5,319 bases of DNA, from positions 1 to 5,319 of the forward strand of contig DHFN01000182.1 of assembly GCA_002402275.1 (NCBI GenBank). Direction: 5' to 3'. The notes below the pieces were generated by a model. It saw nothing but the letters and a program-made list of their open reading frames with translations, was not told where the DNA came from and made no database searches. This DNA is from Anaerolineales bacterium UBA4823 (lineage in GTDB: Bacteria; Chloroflexota; Anaerolineae; Anaerolineales; UBA4823). How positions within the stretch are numbered: position 1 is the first letter of the stretch; each line of letters begins with the position of its first letter. This document shows positions 4,707 through 5,319 of the stretch, piece by piece. The position numbers were made by a program, and so were the translations under genes.

Positions 4707-5319
4707 ATGTTAGCTTCACCCATCGCAATGCATATACCGGATGGCTTTTTATCTACAACGGTCTCTATTATCTTTTGGATTATCAGCATTATTATCATTA
4801 GCTATGCTTTGAAACGGGTTAATCAGGAATTAGGAGAACGTCAGCTGCCATTAATGGGCGTATTAGCTGCTGCGATTTTTGCCGGACAAATGTTAAACTT
4901 TACGATTGCTGGTGGAACATCTGGGCACCTATTAGGTGCTGCAATTGCAACGATTTTAATAGGTCCTTTCCCAGCAATATTGGTCATGACTAGTGTCGTC
5001 AGCATTCAAGCTTTGATTTTTCAGGATGGGGGCTTGCTGGCATTAGGGTCAAATTTGTTTAACATGGCAGTTGTAGGCGTTGTTGTATCTTACATGGTAT
5101 ATCGCACAATTTACCGGTTATCTGGGGGAAAAAGTTGGGGAATTTTTGTGGGCGTCTTTGCGGCAGCCTGGCTTTCCATTGAGGTTGCGGCGCTCTCTTG
5201 TGCGTTGCAGTTAGCACTTTCTGGCACTTCACCCGCAAATATTTCTGTCCCAGCGATGGGTGGAATTCATGCGCTGATTGGGATTGGTGAGGGACTGATC
5301 ACAGTTGGGGCGTTGGCTT
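4707..5319 (+). CDS. cbiM: Cobalt/nickel ECF transporter substrate-binding subunit CbiM/NikM, 3' end outside the window
   Basis: This is a polytopic inner-membrane S component that captures Co2+ or Ni2+ and hands it to an energy-coupling module (CbiN/NikN, CbiQ, CbiO). At least 204 residues are present and the frame is open to the window edge; CbiM alone is about 220, while CbiMN/NikMN fusions are longer. Family motifs are clear: MHIPDGFL (8-15), the metal-binding N-terminus; TSGHLLGA (71-78); QALIFQDGGLLALGSNLFNMA-type block (101-121); and GGIHALIGIGEGLIT (185-199). Hydrophobic helices lie at about 19-35, 48-68, 77-105, 115-135, 145-171 and from 185. Seven residues (MLASPIA) precede the MH motif if translation starts at 4707, which has the ribosome binding site. 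The alternative ATG at 4728 starts directly with MHIPDG. It is in one operon with the upstream Fur-family regulator. The sequence does not distinguish Co from Ni. Confidence 0.94.
   Translation, partial: MLASPIAMHIPDGFLSTTVSIIFWIISIIIISYALKRVNQELGERQLPLMGVLAAAIFAGQMLNFTIAGGTSGHLLGAAIATILIGPFPAILVMTSVVSIQALIFQDGGLLALGSNLFNMAVVGVVVSYMVYRTIYRLSGGKSWGIFVGVFAAAWLSIEVAALSCALQLALSGTSPANISVPAMGGIHALIGIGEGLITVGALA

Noticed and set aside
4940..4960. Another TTGCAA inside cbiM as a regulator site
   Set aside because: It is a single copy inside conserved coding sequence without palindromic context, so chance is sufficient.

Overview
This window looks like ordinary chromosomal DNA from a free-living bacterium. 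The protein styles (an hsp70 with a DDWD motif and a VVEGEF-type tail, a two-S1-domain protein with a basic tail, an FmdB zinc ribbon joined to a type I-alpha glutamine synthetase, and a CbiM/NikM) suggest Chloroflexota, perhaps the Anaerolineae. That placement rests on impression, not on a search. No rRNA, tRNA, CRISPR array, insertion sequence or phage gene was seen. Six genes are present, two of them cut by the window edges.

Left part (1-2251): the C-terminal three quarters of dnaK runs rightwards and ends at a strong symmetric hairpin. A leftward gene for a two-S1-domain RNA-binding protein converges on the same hairpin, which can terminate both. Middle (2252-2466): a divergent intergenic region holds two back-to-back sigma70-type promoters. 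The leftward one is a perfect TTGACA-17-TATAAT and drives the S1 gene; the rightward one has a perfect TATAAT and drives fmdB. The fmdB gene overlaps glnA by 8 bases, so the two are very probably co-transcribed and translationally coupled.

Right part (4103-5319): a 145-base intergenic region contains a strong promoter (TTGACA-17-TATAAC with an extended -10). A perfect 26-bp palindrome starts at the last base of the -10 and covers the expected transcription start. It drives a Fur-family metal regulator, followed after 9 bases by a CbiM/NikM-type cobalt/nickel transporter substrate-binding subunit that runs off the window. The palindrome contains two TTGCAA cores, and a third lies on the regulator's start codon. 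Together these point to an autoregulated, metal-responsive uptake operon, most likely for nickel or cobalt. It resembles in logic, and partly in motif, the Nur system of Streptomyces.

The metal-uptake operon is the most interesting part of the window. I did not find a system of clearly new type.
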